Shown here: positions 1 to 11,544 of the stretch, piece after piece | How the letters are laid out: every line of letters begins with the position of its first letter | Numbering within the stretch: the stretch's first letter is position 1 | From: Mesostigma viride | Taxonomy: Eukaryota; Streptophyta; Mesostigmatophyceae; Mesostigmatales; Mesostigmataceae | Reading direction: 5' to 3' | Assembly (NCBI GenBank): GCA_009746045.1 | Contig: RPFO01000065.1 | Coordinates: 7,441,862 to 7,505,861, forward strand | Length of the DNA: 64,000 nucleotides | Translations under genes and position numbers: made by a program | Notes under the pieces: model-generated | What the model was told of the DNA's origin: nothing | Databases searched by the model: none | What the model saw: only the letters and a program-made list of their open reading frames with translations

Positions 1-3000
1 GCTGCCTCGGGCGACAAGTGCTGGGCGCTTGCGGAATCATTGGAGGCGGCGACGGAGCCCGTGTTGTGCCAGGATCTGTTCCGGGTGTTTGCGCGCACGG
101 TGTTATGCTGGCCGCTGCATGGTGCCGCCATGGATGCGGCGTTGTTTGATGACCTGCTGGCGCTCTTCTACTCCATGGCGGTGCTGCAGGTGGGTGCATT
201 TGGGCCGTGCACTCTAGTTGCAGAGACGTCGGCGAGCTAGTCGTAGAGAGAACGGGTGCTGGCAATGTGGACCGGATGGACCCTTGGCCAGGTTTGGAAG
301 GATATGAATGCCACAGGGTTTACCAAAGTTTTGCTAGTATTGGCTTGGCTTGCCTTGGCTTGCCTTGCCTTGCCTTGCCTTGCCTTGCCTTGCCTTGCCT
401 TGCCTTGCCTTGCCTTGCCTTGCCTTGCCTTGCCTTGCCTTGCCTTGCCTTGCCTTGCCTTGCCTTGCCTTGCCTTGCCTTGCCTTGCCTTGCCTTGCCT
501 TGCCTTGCCTTGCCTTGCCTTGCCTTGCCTTGCCTTGCCTTGCCTTGCCTTGCCTTGCCTTGCCTTGCCTTGCCTTGCCTTGCCTTGCCTTGCCTTGCCT
601 TGCCTTGCCTTGCCTTGCCTTGCCTTGCCTTGCCTTGCCTTGCCTTGCCTTGCCTTGCCTTGCCTTGCCTTGCCTTGCCTTGCCTTGCCTTGCCTTGCCT
701 TGCCTTGCCTTGCCTTGCCTTGCCTTGCCTTGCCTTGCCTTGCCTTGCCTTGCCTTGCCTTGCCTTGCCTTGCCTTGCCTTGCCTTGCCTTGCCTTGCCT
801 TGCCTTGCCTTGCCTTGCCTTGCCTTGCCTTGCCTTGCCTTGCCTTGCCTCGCCTCGCCTCGCCTCGCCTCGCCTCGCCTCGCCTCGCCTCGCCTCGCCT
901 CGCCTCGCCTCGCCTCGCCTCGCCTCGCCTCGCCTCGCCTCGCCTCGCCTCGCCTCGCCTCGCCTCGCCTCGCCTCGCCTCGCCTCGCCTCGCCTCGCCT
1001 CGCCTCGCCTCGCCTCGCCTCGCCTCGCCTCGCCTCGCCTCGCCTCGCCTCGCCTCGCCTCGCCTCGCCTCGCCTCGCCTCGCCTCGCCTCGCCTCGCCT
1101 CGCCTCGCCTCGCCTCGCCTCGCCTCGCCTCGCCTCGCCTCGCCTCGCCTCGCCTCGCCTCGCCTCGCCTCGCCTCGCCTCGCCTCGCCTCGCCTCGCCT
1201 CGCCTCGCCTCGCCTCGCCTCGCCTCGCCTCGCCTCGCCTCGCCTCGCCTCGCCTCGCCTCGCCTCGCCTCGCCTCGCCTCGCCTCGCCTCGCCTCGCCT
1301 CGCCTCGCCTCGCCTCGCCTCGCCTCGCCTCGCCTCGCCTCGCCTCGCCTCGCCTCGCCTCGCCTCGCCTCGCCTCGCCTCGCCTCGCCTCGCCTCGCCT
1401 CGCCTCGCCTCGCCTCGCCTCGCCTCGCCTCGCCTCGCCTCGCCTCGCCTCGCCTCGCCTCGCCTCGCCTCGCCTCGCCTCGCCTCGCCTCGCCTCGCCT
1501 CGCCTCGCCTCGCCTCGCCTCGCCTCGCCTCGCCTCGCCTCGCCTCGCCTCGCCTCGCCTCGCCTCGCCTCGCCTCGCCTCGCCTCGCCTCGCCTCGCCT
1601 CGCCTCGCCTCGCCTCGCCTCGCCTCGCCTCGCCTCGCCTCGCCTCGCCTCGCCTCGCCTCGCCTCGCCTCGCCTCGCCTCGCCTCGCCTCGCCTCGCCT
1701 CGCCTCGCCTCGCCTCGCCTCGCCTCGCCTCGCCTCGCCTCGCCTCGCCTCGCCTCGCCTCGCCTCGTCTCGTCTCGTCTCGTCTCGTCTCGTCTCGTCT
1801 CGTCTCGTCTCGTCTCGTCTCGTCTCGTCTTGTCTTGTCTTGTCATGTCTTGTCTTGTCTTGTCTTGTCTTGTCTTGTCTTGTCTTGTCTTGTCTTGTCT
1901 GGGCTTTGCGAGGGGAACCCCTTGTTGGAATGGGTCAGATTCCAAATCCTGAAAATCCTGCCCATTACATTCCCTGTTGCTATATCGTCATGCATCAGAC
2001 ATGGGCGGGTCATCCTCGCACCTATACTTGTACGCCTTGACCAGTGTTCTGATAGAGACCGAAATGCCTACCCCCTCCCACTTTTGCGCCCCAACCTTTT
2101 CGGTTTGGTTAGCCGTCTGGCGCGCCCGGTCTGCCCCCATCCCCTTGCCTCTTGTACTTTTCCATTGTCTCCTCCTTGCCCTGTCCCGTATATCTCTAAT
2201 GGAAACCTCTCATCGTATTATCTGGCTGGCAGCATGAGCCATCCTCTTCCTCCCCACCCAACCTGTCACGGTAAACATCTAAAAGACATCGTTTCATGCA
2301 CTCGTTGCATACTTACTTCCCCCTTAAACTTTTAGAAGACATCGCTTCATGTTCTATTTCCCAATCGATGCATACTTACTCCCCCCCACACCTTTTTCTC
2401 TCCTGCCTGCCTCCCCTCCTCCCCCCCCCGGTCTTCTCCCTACTCTTTCACCTTTTCTACTCACCATGCTTATCCACCTTACCTATCCACCTATCTGTCC
2501 CCTACCCCACTACAGGCCATGATCAGCTGCGCGCTGGACAGCGGCAGCAAGGGCCTGCGCAAGCGCGCCGCGCCTAAGAACGGGACGCCCACCAGCGCCC
2601 ACAAGCGCGGCGCCGCCCGCAAGCGTGCCGCTTTCAACGGGGGCATCCCCGCGCAGCGTGCCAACCTGGCGCATTCCCCCAGAGACCGCTTGTCCCCCCC
2701 ATCCGCGACACCGCTGATGGAAGTCCCCGGGACAGCGAGGGATGGAACTACTATTTCCCGGGACACCCCGCAAGGGCTGCCACTAAGCTCCGCCCCACCC
2801 CGCGCTGCTTCCAGCTCACCGTCCTCCTCGCATTCCGGGCAAGCCGCGCGTGCAGGCCCCAGCAGCAGCCATCGGGCCACCAGCAGCGCCGAACACGACC
2901 AGCTGAGTGGGGCCAGCGGGGGAGGAAGCCCCGGCCGACAACCTTTCTGGGGCCTGTCCCTCCCCTCCAGGGGAGCGTCTTCGCGCCTTGTGGGCGACGT

Positions 3001-6000
3001 TGACGCTGTGCGGTGCTGGCTGCACCGCAGCGCCAGCCTGTTGCACCCGCGGCAGGCACGGCCCACGAGCCTGTTGGCCCAGGCTGCCAACCCCCTTGGC
3101 CCGTCCCAGGGAGGGTTTGCGGTTAACTCACCCACGGTGACCGCGCCATCATTGTCATCCTCATCTGCAGTGCCATCTTCTCCACCTTCCCCCGGCGTTG
3201 AGCCCATGTGCTTCATCAGCGCGCTCGTCGCAAAGTCCCTGCTGGCATCCGCCGCGAGGGAGGCCGGTGGGGGCGCCGCCGCCACCGCGGCCGCGACCGC
3301 CAGCGATTCAAGCCCGATGGCAATCAGAGAGGCCAGCCAGACGGTGGTGAGGGGTGGCGATAGCCCGATGGCTGTGAGAGGATTAGGAGGAGATAGCCGG
3401 ATGGCAGCAGCGGGCAGCAGTCCGCGTGCGTTCACGTCCGCGAGGCCTTCGTCGCTGGCCCCTCGCGACGCGGACCTCAGCGCTGCAGCTTTGCCCGCTG
3501 CGTCGCATGGGGAGCAGGAGGGCGTGGGGGACAGCGGGCTCACGGACATGGCGGTGGCGGGTGTGCTTGCCGACATGGCAGCGAAAGCGGGTGGCCAGGT
3601 GGGTATGACGGAGGGGGGCGTTGGTGAGTTGGTCGGGTCCCCGATGTGTGTGTCCCCGCCCTGCGAGAGTGCCCTGGATGCCAGCAGTGATGGCGTTGCC
3701 ACCGGTGGCCCCGTGGGCCAGCACCCGGCAGATGCCACGCGTGCCAGCACTCGTTGCGACGGCCCAACTGCAACCACTGTTGCGGGCACCGAGTCACCTG
3801 GCAATGCCGATGCTGGGACTGCTCATGCTGGCGCCCGCGCGGGGCCCTCAGGACCGACCCCTCCAGGGTGCCTGGGGTCAGGCCCGCCCCCCTCGATCCC
3901 GGCGCTCGTACACGACACTCTGGCGTCCCTGTGCCTCACGTTCCTGCGCCAGGCCGCCATCCTGCGCTACAGCCTCTTCCCGGCCGACACGGTCACCCGC
4001 GCCGCTGAGGCCATGGCGTCCGCTTCCGGTGCCGCCGCTAATGGCAGCGGCGCTGCTGTGGCGACCACATCTGCAGGACGGGAGGGAAGGAATGGCAGCA
4101 GCAGCGGGGCGGAGCAGCAGCCGCAGGGGCAGAGGTCGCTTCCCGCAGGGGTTCCCCCTGTGCCGTCCTTGGCGGCGGCACCTGCTCCTGTGGTGGACAA
4201 GGGCAAGAGGGTGATGCGGGAGGAGGAGGAAGGAGAGCGGCCGGATGAGGCATTCCTGGCGTCCGTCACCGCCGAGCGCGCCATGCTGGCCGAGTGGCAG
4301 CTCCTGTTGCGGGCGCTCAGTCTCCCCAGCATCCCCTCGCTTCTGGCGCTGTCACGCTGCCAGTGCCCCACCGCCGCCACCACCCCCTTGAGGGAGCCGG
4401 GCCATGTGCACCCACTGGGCACGGGCGTGGCTGCTGTGCATGCGTCCCCGCCGCTGCGGCTGATGCGGCGCATGACCAGCTGGTGCGACGACGTGCTGGG
4501 AACGCTGGGCAGGTGGCTGACTGAGCCCGCGGCCTCCTCTGTTCTCGACCCCACTGTCGTGGTGGGGGGGATGCCGGTGGTGCCAGATGCCAGTGTTCCT
4601 GCGGGGGCTGCTACGGGGGAAGCCCGCCCGGAGGGTCTGGTGGGGAGCGGCCGTGGAGAGCAAGTGCAAGGGCCCGGGGAGGGCGGTTCGTCCGTGAGAG
4701 ATGCTCATGCCAGAGGTCAACTGGGGCCAGGCACTGCTGGTGCAAGCGCACCCGCAGGCACCGCGGCCACGGGGGCAATGGTTGATGCCGTTACGGGTGC
4801 TAGTGGCGCCGGGCCGAGGGGCGGCAGGACGGGCCGGCGGTCCCTCGTGCGTAGGGTCGTGGGCGGTGGTCCGCTTGTGCCGTACGTGCGTCGGCCGCAC
4901 CGCGTGTCGCCCGTGCAGCTGCTGCAGCTGCCGTTCTGCTTCCACGACCTCTTCCAGCTGTGAGTGAGACCTCTTGGCATGGACATTGCCCGTATTGCAC
5001 GTCCCTGGTGGTGGCGTGTTCACGTCGAAAAGTCGCGTTGGCTACACAACAGCGTATACCGTACGCTTTAGGTGAAAGGATTGTTCGGACTTTGACGCAG
5101 GAAAGGGTATTTGCATTAGGATTCAAAGGCAGGAAAGGGTAATTAGTACTCAACGCAGGAAAGGGTAATTAGTATTCAAACGCAGGAATGGGTAGTTTCG
5201 ATTTGAAAGCAGGACGCCATGCGCTCTCGCGTGCACGTGGGCATGTAAATGCTGCCATCTCATGAGCGTGCTGACAGAATGGGACTGTGGGACCGCGGTG
5301 AGATGCTGTCAGATAGCCGGTCTGGCCCCATGGCTGTCACAAGACATGGATCCTACCACCCACGTATCTGTTTCACAAAATTAACCAACTTTTTCATCCA
5401 CCCATTCACCCACTCATTCACCCACCGATTTTCCCACCCACTCACCCATCGGCTGGTTACTGCCATGATACTCAATCATGATCGTCAGGTCCTCTATCTA
5501 CACTAAACGCATGTGTAGTATTCAGCTTTCAAAGGAGTGAGAATGGGACTTATTACGTCATATATTCATGTAATGTATCCGTGTCATACACTGATCGCAT
5601 AATGTCATTGCATCCCACCACCACCACCTTCCCCCCCTGGCAGCTACGTCTCACGCCGCTGCCACAACTGCCAGACGGTGCCCGAGCGGCCCGCACTGTG
5701 CCTCCTCTGCGGCACGCTCGCGTGCGCGAACACCAAGTGCTGCGCCGCGCCCCCCAGCGCGCGCACCCACGGCCGCCACCGGCTGCAGGCGGGCGAGTGC
5801 TTCCAGCACGCGCACCACTGCGGCGCGCGCCTTGGCGTGTTCCTGCTGCTTAAGGTCGGTAGCAAAATGACTTGGGGGCATGGGTTAGGGACATGGGGAC
5901 GTGGGGACATCGGGTTGGGGGAATGGGTTAGCATCGGATAGGGGAACTATGTTGCAAGTCGAAGCAGGGCAAGGCAGGATGAGCCACGGTGGGGCGGGGA

Positions 6001-8191
6001 TGTATCGAGCAGCAGATTGCGCGGTCGCTCCCTCCGTGGACCTCCCTCTGTCTCATAAAAAATATTCATATCTTGAGTTATATCGAGTTATATACGCTTC
6101 ATGTCACTTTGCAAAACGTCATTTTGCGAAAAGTAATTTCCGCTGGCGTGCTTGGATCCTGGTTGCTGACTACCTCTGCCTTGATGGACGTTGTGGGTTT
6201 TCATGGATGGCATTCGTGACGACTGGCAGAGCACCGGCGTGCTCCTGCTGCGGTGCGAGAGGGCGTGCTTGTGGCCGTCACCCTACCTGGACGCCCATGG
6301 CGAAGAGGTGAGCAACTGAACGTTTTGGTTGTTTGCTGCATGCAAGCGTGCCTCCCCTCCAAAAGCAAGCTTGCCTCACCGCCAAAATCATGCGTGCCTT
6401 CCCGCCCGAAGCTTTCGTTTACTGTGGGATGCGTATGACAAAGATTTGACAAGCATACTCGGCAAGCTGTTGGCTGTTGAATTGTAAGTGTCGTATTATT
6501 ACGTCTGTGCGATTTCATGCCTTCTGGATTGGCCATCGTTGACAAAGGGGGATAATTATCAGAAGGGCCAACTTGCCAAGGCTTTGGGCACGACTGATTC
6601 TAGACTAGGTTTTGAACTACCATGACGGTCTCCAATGGCATAAGGGAATCCAGTAGATACAGAGCTGTGTCTGGATGGACTGGCGAGACAACGACACAGC
6701 TACCTCAGAAGGCAGAACTGACTAGCCAGCCATCCCCCGTGTGCGCATGCATTGGGGCGTGTCATTCATTATGTCAACAGAGCGGGCGGCTAGCAGAGTG
6801 AAAAGCTGTGATCCGCTCTCCCTTTCACCATTCTTACGTTGCTTCTGCGTGCGACATGCAAACTATTCCGTAGCTGTCTAGAGTATTCGTTATCGGCACC
6901 GCCTTCTGTCTTGGTCTGGAGAGCTAGCCATTCGCCAAGACCTCATAACAGGTTTATCCAGGGAACAAATCGCGAATGGTGGCAGGCGAGCTATGCTCTT
7001 CTGCCCCTGCGTGCAAAGTGCATGCTGTCGTTCTCAACCGCTCAACACCGTGCGTTTTTGGGTTCCCTCTCGCCTGCTTACCTCTCCCTCCCCCGCCCCC
7101 CCCCTCAATGATGGGTGTCGGGTGACAGGACGTGGACCTGAAGCGCGGCAAGCCGCTCTACCTGAACGCGGAGCGCTACGAGATGCTCACCACCATGGTG
7201 CGTGGGCCAGAGCGCATCGTGTGCGTGTGTTGTCCTAGTCGTACGGTGTGGGTGTGTATGCATGTGGTCATTTGGTTAGCTTCTTTCCGATACCGTTGGC
7301 CATGTGGTGGTGTGCCTTAAGAGGTGCAAAGACATGCGCCTACTCAGTGTTCACCATGTGTAGCTTGGGGTCATTTGTGGGTTGCTTGGGGTCGCTTGGG
7401 GCCGCTTGGGGCCGCTTGGGGTCGCTTGGGGTCGCTTGGGGTCGCTTGGGGTCGCTTGGGGTCGCTTGGGGTCGCTTGGGGTCGCTTGGGGTCGCTTGGG
7501 GTCGCTTGGGGTCACGTTGGGTCGCTTGGGTAGCCAGGAAGTTTAGGGAGTAGACCTGCATGTTGTGGGGAGAAGGGACGTTTGCTGCAGTTTGTATCAA
7601 GACGAGGGGAAAAGACAGGGAGGAGAAGGGACCAAACTGGGTTGTGCTGGACTAGCGACTTCTCAAATCGAGCCACCGTGTGATCATTGAAATGTCAAAG
7701 CGGTGTGTTGTGTTCGCTGATTCCCTTTGGCCTATTTGTAAGAAGTATAGTGGGTGATCCGTGGTATGCCATCAAGAATATGGTCTGGACTGTTGTGCCG
7801 CCAGTGTGCACAGGGCCTGGTGTTGGGTGTACAAATGCTGTGGGTGACCAGTATGTTGCTGGTCTCCGGTGCGTCATCGAGATTGTCTCTATCGAGATGA
7901 GGCTTGTTCAATGTTGGATGTATGGACGGTTCAAACATCGGTAGGCTAGTGCTCTCGTGGAATGGCGGTTGCTGGTGGGTGTTGTTCAAGAAGACATTAT
8001 TCCTGAGACATCTTATTTTACCAAGGCCCGCGCCGCGTCCCTCTTCCACCACTCTCCCCTCCTATCTGCCGTTCTGGGCGAACTTCGCGGCCCTTGTTCT
8101 CTTGGCTACTTTCCAGGTCGCCAAGGGATCGATGGAGCACAACTCGGTGGTGCTGGCTCGCACAGTGCGCCGGGATGGCATTGTTTTCTAA
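1..8191 (+). CDS. UBR1/PRT6-type N-recognin E3 ubiquitin ligase, 3' part (spliced, 5' end outside window)
   Basis: Spliced gene. I infer coding exons 1-189, 2516-4959, 5644-5854, 6230-6307, 7129-7197 and 8117-8191; every junction has GT..AG and the frame is kept throughout (only exon 2516-4959 ends mid-codon). The first exon reads like the helical segment before the C-terminal domain of UBR proteins (DLFRVFARTV...MAVLQ). The last exons give the Cys-rich UBR C-terminal domain, with C..C, PALCLLCG, GECFQHA, SPYLDAHGEE and RGKPLYLN in family order. N-recognins bind destabilising N-termini and build ubiquitin chains (N-degron pathway). The UBR box and RING are not in the window; they would lie upstream or outside. 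Family assignment is from motifs and is strong; exact orthology (PRT6 versus another UBR) is not settled. Confidence 0.85.
346..1900 (+). repeat. Pentanucleotide array in four homogeneous blocks, intronic
   Basis: Array of 5-bp units inside the first intron (190-2515) of the UBR gene. From 361 the blocks are: TGCCT, 98 units to 850; CGCCT, 183 units 851-1765; CGTCT, 13 units 1766-1830; TGTCT, 14 units 1831-1900 with one TGTCA. Neighbouring blocks differ by one transition, and register never changes. The long reading frames across it (LALPC.., LASPR..) arise because a 5-bp repeat is open in all frames without a stop; they are not genes. Confidence 0.98.
2516..4959 (+). CDS. Large internal exon of the UBR-type ligase with a long low-complexity insertion
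   Basis: Open for 814 codons after a CTACAG acceptor, and joined in frame to exon 1-189. Roughly residues 1-460 of the exon are Ala/Ser/Pro/Gly-rich with no recognisable fold. Order returns at about residue 460 (VHDTLASLCLTFLRQAAILRYSLF) and again near residue 585 (AEWQLLLRALSLPSIPSLL), which fit the UBR segment before the C-terminal domain; another variable stretch separates this from the exon end. The exon ends QLPFCFHDLFQ at a GTGAGT donor (4960), exactly where UBR proteins have the ...DLF.. motif that leads into the Cys-rich domain. The TGA just after the donor is intronic. The long unstructured insertion is algal-style expansion rather than a separate gene. Confidence 0.82.
5090..5215 (+). 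repeat. Short intronic minisatellite (GCAGGAAAGGGTA units)
   Basis: Five starts of a GCAGGAA(A/T)GGGTA-like unit at about 5097, 5129, 5154, 5182 and 5209, spaced 25-32 bp, inside the UBR intron 4960-5643. Confidence 0.8.
5644..8191 (+). CDS. C-terminal zinc-binding exons of the UBR-type ligase
   Basis: Four small exons: 5644-5854, 6230-6307, 7129-7197, 8117-8191. The first carries the zinc ligands (RRCHNCQTVPERPALCLLCG, then ACANTKCC and GECFQHAHHCG) and ends LGVFLLLK at a GTCGGT donor. The second gives SPYLDAHGEE before GTGAGC. The third gives DLKRGKPLYLNAERYEMLTTM. The fourth gives VAKGSMEHNSVVLARTVRR and stops at TAA 8189-8191. In UBR1/UBR2/PRT6 this region is the terminal domain that folds back on the substrate-binding part. 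The order of motifs matches the family, so I take these as real exons although each alone is short. Confidence 0.85.
7374..7535 (+). repeat. 10-bp tandem repeat (GTCGCTTGGG) in UBR intron
   Basis: About 15 tandem copies of GTCGCTTGGG (a few GCCGCTTGGG) within intron 7198-8116. G-rich on the coding strand, unlike the pyrimidine-rich array of the first intron. Confidence 0.95.
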
Positions 8192-8932
8192 CTTTGTGAA
8201 CCAGGCAACTGGGTTGCACCCATCAACTTAGTATCGAAAAATATATCACATGCTGTATGGCGCATGCGTGATCATTTCAGAAAGTATCACATACAACGTA
8301 TGATGTGTGTTTAACTGTGGTGGGCTGCGCGTAAAGCATTCTGCACAGGGTCAACTTCATGCGACCCCTTCAGGTGAGAGCCCTTCTTGTTTTGAACATG
8401 GGGCCTGCCTGCTCACTGAGGGCACTATGTGTGGTAATGACTGCTCCAGCCTCCAGCCTGTGACATTAATAAAGTAATGCCTGTGACATGGAAGCAGACT
8501 GTGGAGCTGCGAGGCCGTTTTGACCATAGAAATTCCTAGCTTACTTCTGTCCTAGCCGCGTTGCCGATCTGCTTATGTAGACAGACAGTGAGAACTGATA
8601 TGGTGAGTTGGGTGGTCAGTTAGGGGCAAAACGTGACATTTCTACAGTGTGTACCCAGTGGGCCGCAGCTGTATTGATAGCTCAGTCTATCAAGTGAGAC
8701 AACTATAATCATAACCATGTGAAGTATGTCTGTGGATGTGCAGTCTTATAGGAGAATGGATATTAGAGTATGCTGCCATCTGGCCTGAAATGAGTATGTA
8801 ACATGTTTGCTAGTTTTGGTCAGTGGTGATTGTGTGTGGATCTATATGCACACATGTGTGGGGAGATGTTACCGAGGTGTGCTGCCCTGTTGGCATGTGC
8901 TGATTCATCTGTTTGTAACTATTTCATTACAC
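8192..8932 (+). other. 3' UTR and intergenic DNA; edge of a 58-bp repeat
   Basis: No coding region seen. The last ~30 bp (8898-8927) match the 58-bp tandem repeat at 10856-11000, so the TIR element that follows sits inside that repeat array. Confidence 0.5.
8797..8801 (+). other. Candidate TGTAA polyadenylation signal of the UBR gene
   Basis: First TGTAA after the UBR stop codon, about 600 nt downstream. TGTAA is the usual signal in Chlamydomonadales and a 3' UTR of this length is plausible there. Inferred only from motif and position. Confidence 0.4.
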
Positions 8933-10855
8933 GGGGACTCGCACGTCCAAAAGCCTGAAAAACTGACTTTAATGAATATCAATTCCAGTGCACTTGGGAA
9001 CCATCTAGTGATGATTGAGTACCATAAATATGATGTTAGGACATTCATTCCACCACTTAAGTTGGGGGTACTACCCCCAACCACGCACCGGTGGCGAGCT
9101 AAAAATAGAAAAAGACGCTATTTATGAGATATTTTGCCCAAGACAAACCACTTATCCAAATGACCTGCCCATACATTCCTGCAAAGTTCCCCCACTTAAA
9201 AAAATCTGGGCTATTCACATGGCCAAAATAATTACATTTGTTTGAGTTATTAATTTCCCCGCAAAATGGGTACTTTTTTTAGCCAAAAAAAATAAATCAA
9301 ATCATCAACACATCGATAGGGTCATCCATACATTCGAAATTCCACTGAGTGGGGGTAAACACAACCCCAAAGTTTGAGCTCATTCTGACAAGCGTAGCTC
9401 AAGTTATATATTGATTTCCTGTGATGCCACCTGGGCAGACGCTAAAAGAGAATTGAGCTAGTGCTGAGCCAAAATGACTTGTGTTTTGCCACCCTAGACA
9501 CCCAAAAACATGCCCAATTTGATCACGGAATGTGAGGAGGATGCCCGGCGCGTCATACGCCATACCCTGCCATCGGCACAGCCAACCTTGCGAGTCTACC
9601 TTTAACAACAAGGCTGGTAGGACGGCACGCCTGCAGAGCAGCATATGCAATGCCTATCTCATGCTAATAATGTGTGCTTTTGTGCCAACAACCAAGTTGT
9701 TCCACCCAACAACACATTAAAAACCCTCTTCCAAACTTGCCCAACAAGCCGGACACGTGGAGGACCACACACGCAGTATATAAAGAGAAAATAAGCTGAG
9801 TTCTTATCCAGCAACCCGTGGCTAGCTGCTGTGGCTAGCATCACAAAGGCTATCATTTACTCAGTGGGAAAGGTGAAGAGAACATTGGAACAACCTACCT
9901 GACGCATGTGCCACCAACGCATTGTGTCCAGCAAAATGCACACTGCCTCCTTTCTAGCAAGCACGAGCCACTTTCTTTAGGAGACAGGTGCCAGCTCGCC
10001 AGTGTCTGGGGACAATGATGCCGCTGCTTAGGAAGACCGCGTGAATTTCCTCGAACACAACTGTCTATACCACAAAAGAAATGTCAGAGAAGCATGGAAA
10101 CAAAAGCATGACACCTTCCCGACAGGTTGTGGGCCACGCGCTGCAGCCAGCCAGCCACGTCACAGACGAACTGGCTGAAAACCATCCAGGATTCTAACGA
10201 TGCAGCGCCAGGACCCGCAACTTCATGGCAGCATCTGGCTGGAAAGAAGGCAAAAAGCTTACGTTTAAAGAGCCAAGAAAGCAGGAAAACGCTAGCTATA
10301 GACGTTTTATACAATAACGTACCATAACGGGCATTTATTCGTGCCCAGGCGCACAAGAAAGGCCAGCCTTTCATGGAGAGGTGGGGCGCGAATCGCGCAG
10401 GCCTAATATTATCTTACCGCAAAATGACGGGAAAGGTTCATAGAAGCAGCGGGAAATTTACGGATTTAGAAACATCATTACACTAGCTTCCCTTACGACC
10501 ATCAAATCTGGTAACAATCGACAATCACACGGGTCCGCAGGCATCCATTATACTTATAATTCATCCCGGCAGAAATTCAGGTCGGACCCCCCCTGCCGAT
10601 GGTAAAGAACAAAAGCCCGCGACATTATAGATCGCAACCATCCCACCATAAAGTGGAATCATCAACTAATCTTCTCCAACAATCGAGCATGTTTTCCGCC
10701 TTGCGCGTGCCAATTTGTCACGTTTCGTGTAAAAGCAGTCGCCATGGCCACTTCCGCAAGGGGTGCGCGCACCGTGCACCCACTTTTCACGGTACGTACG
10801 GAGGGGTACCGCGGAATTTTTTTGGCGCAGAAAATATTCGCCGCGCCGAGTCCCC
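8933..10855 (+). mobile_element. TIR element T1, copy 1 (non-autonomous DNA transposon)
   Basis: Ends in inverted GGGGACTCG (8933-8941) and CGAGTCCCC (10847-10855). The right end abuts TTAA (10856-10859), as does copy 2, suggesting a TTAA target; the left flank is altered (TTACAC). The first ~1.77 kb is repeated in inverse orientation at 30617-32378. A perfect G/C-rich palindrome (about 9061-9081) is kept in both copies. Only short frames are present and none resembles a transposase. Insertion into the 58-bp tandem repeat is shown by repeat sequence on both sides. Confidence 0.75.
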
Positions 10856-11000
10856 TTAATAACCTCGGTGTCCGCTACCAAGAGCTGATTCATCTGTTTG
10901 AAACTATTTCATATTAATAACGTCGGTGTCCGCTACCAAGAGCTGGTTCATCTGTTTGTAACTATTTCATATTAATAACCTCGGTGTCCGCTACCAAGAG
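10856..11000 (+). repeat. 58-bp tandem repeat, 2.5 copies plus a stray piece left of T1
   Basis: Unit starts TTAATAACCTCGGTGTCCGC and ends in CTGTTTGAAACTATTTCATA. Copies begin near 10856, 10914 and 10972; the 3' half of another copy lies at 8898-8927 on the other side of T1. Confidence 0.85.
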
Positions 11001-11410
11001 GGCCGCACCCGGGCTGAGCTCTACTGCGAGCTCCCTCTTGTCACCCATACCATCCGACACCGCCGCCTCCTCTTTGCCGGCCATCTTGCCCGCACAGCTA
11101 GACCATGTGCGATACCGATGTGGGCCCCGCGTGTGGGCTTAGGACTGGCCAACCAGGTAGACACCTCCTCCTATGGCAGGGTCCCGTCCGCAACCTAGTA
11201 CTGGCAAACTTACGCGCGCGCCCCTCACCGTCGCGGCGCGACCCGGACCTATGTGACACAAAATTTTGCTTGCCTGATGTAGGGCGTCTGGGACTATCTG
11301 TCCTCCACGCCCACATGATAGACAAGGAGAAATGGGCTGCCGTCTGCGATAAGCACCTTCCTGAGGGGCGTGCTCCTGTTTTATCCCCACGGGCCCCGCG
11401 GCCCATAATT
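11001..11410 (+). pseudogene. LINE ORF2 C-terminal fragment
   Basis: Reads RTRAELYCELPLVTHTIRHR then LLFAGHLARTA, the post-RT motif of APE LINEs; the same motif is in the LINE copies at 38883-40288 and 56235-56400. The frame breaks after about 60 codons and continues in another frame with a W-containing tail. Fragment only. Confidence 0.7.
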
Positions 11411-11544
11411 TGCTAGAATGCAGGCCGGGTGGAGGTTATTGCCCCTGAGGATAGCCGCGCGCTACACTAGCTACCGCCTCGTCTGCCATTACATCAGAGG
11501 ACAGCTCAGATGAGGATTATATCCCCCTTTAGTGACTATATTAA

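Noticed and set aside
207-2335. Long open frames (up to 661 codons) over the pentanucleotide array
   Set aside because: A 5-bp repeat with no stop in any phase is open in all frames; the translations are only LALPC/LASPR/EARRG repeats and lie within a UBR intron.
2491-3804. 437-codon minus-strand frame opposite the UBR exon
   Set aside because: Antisense shadow of a GC-rich, low-complexity coding exon.
7248-7600. Frames reading GSLGVAWGRL repeats
   Set aside because: Product of a 10-bp intronic repeat.
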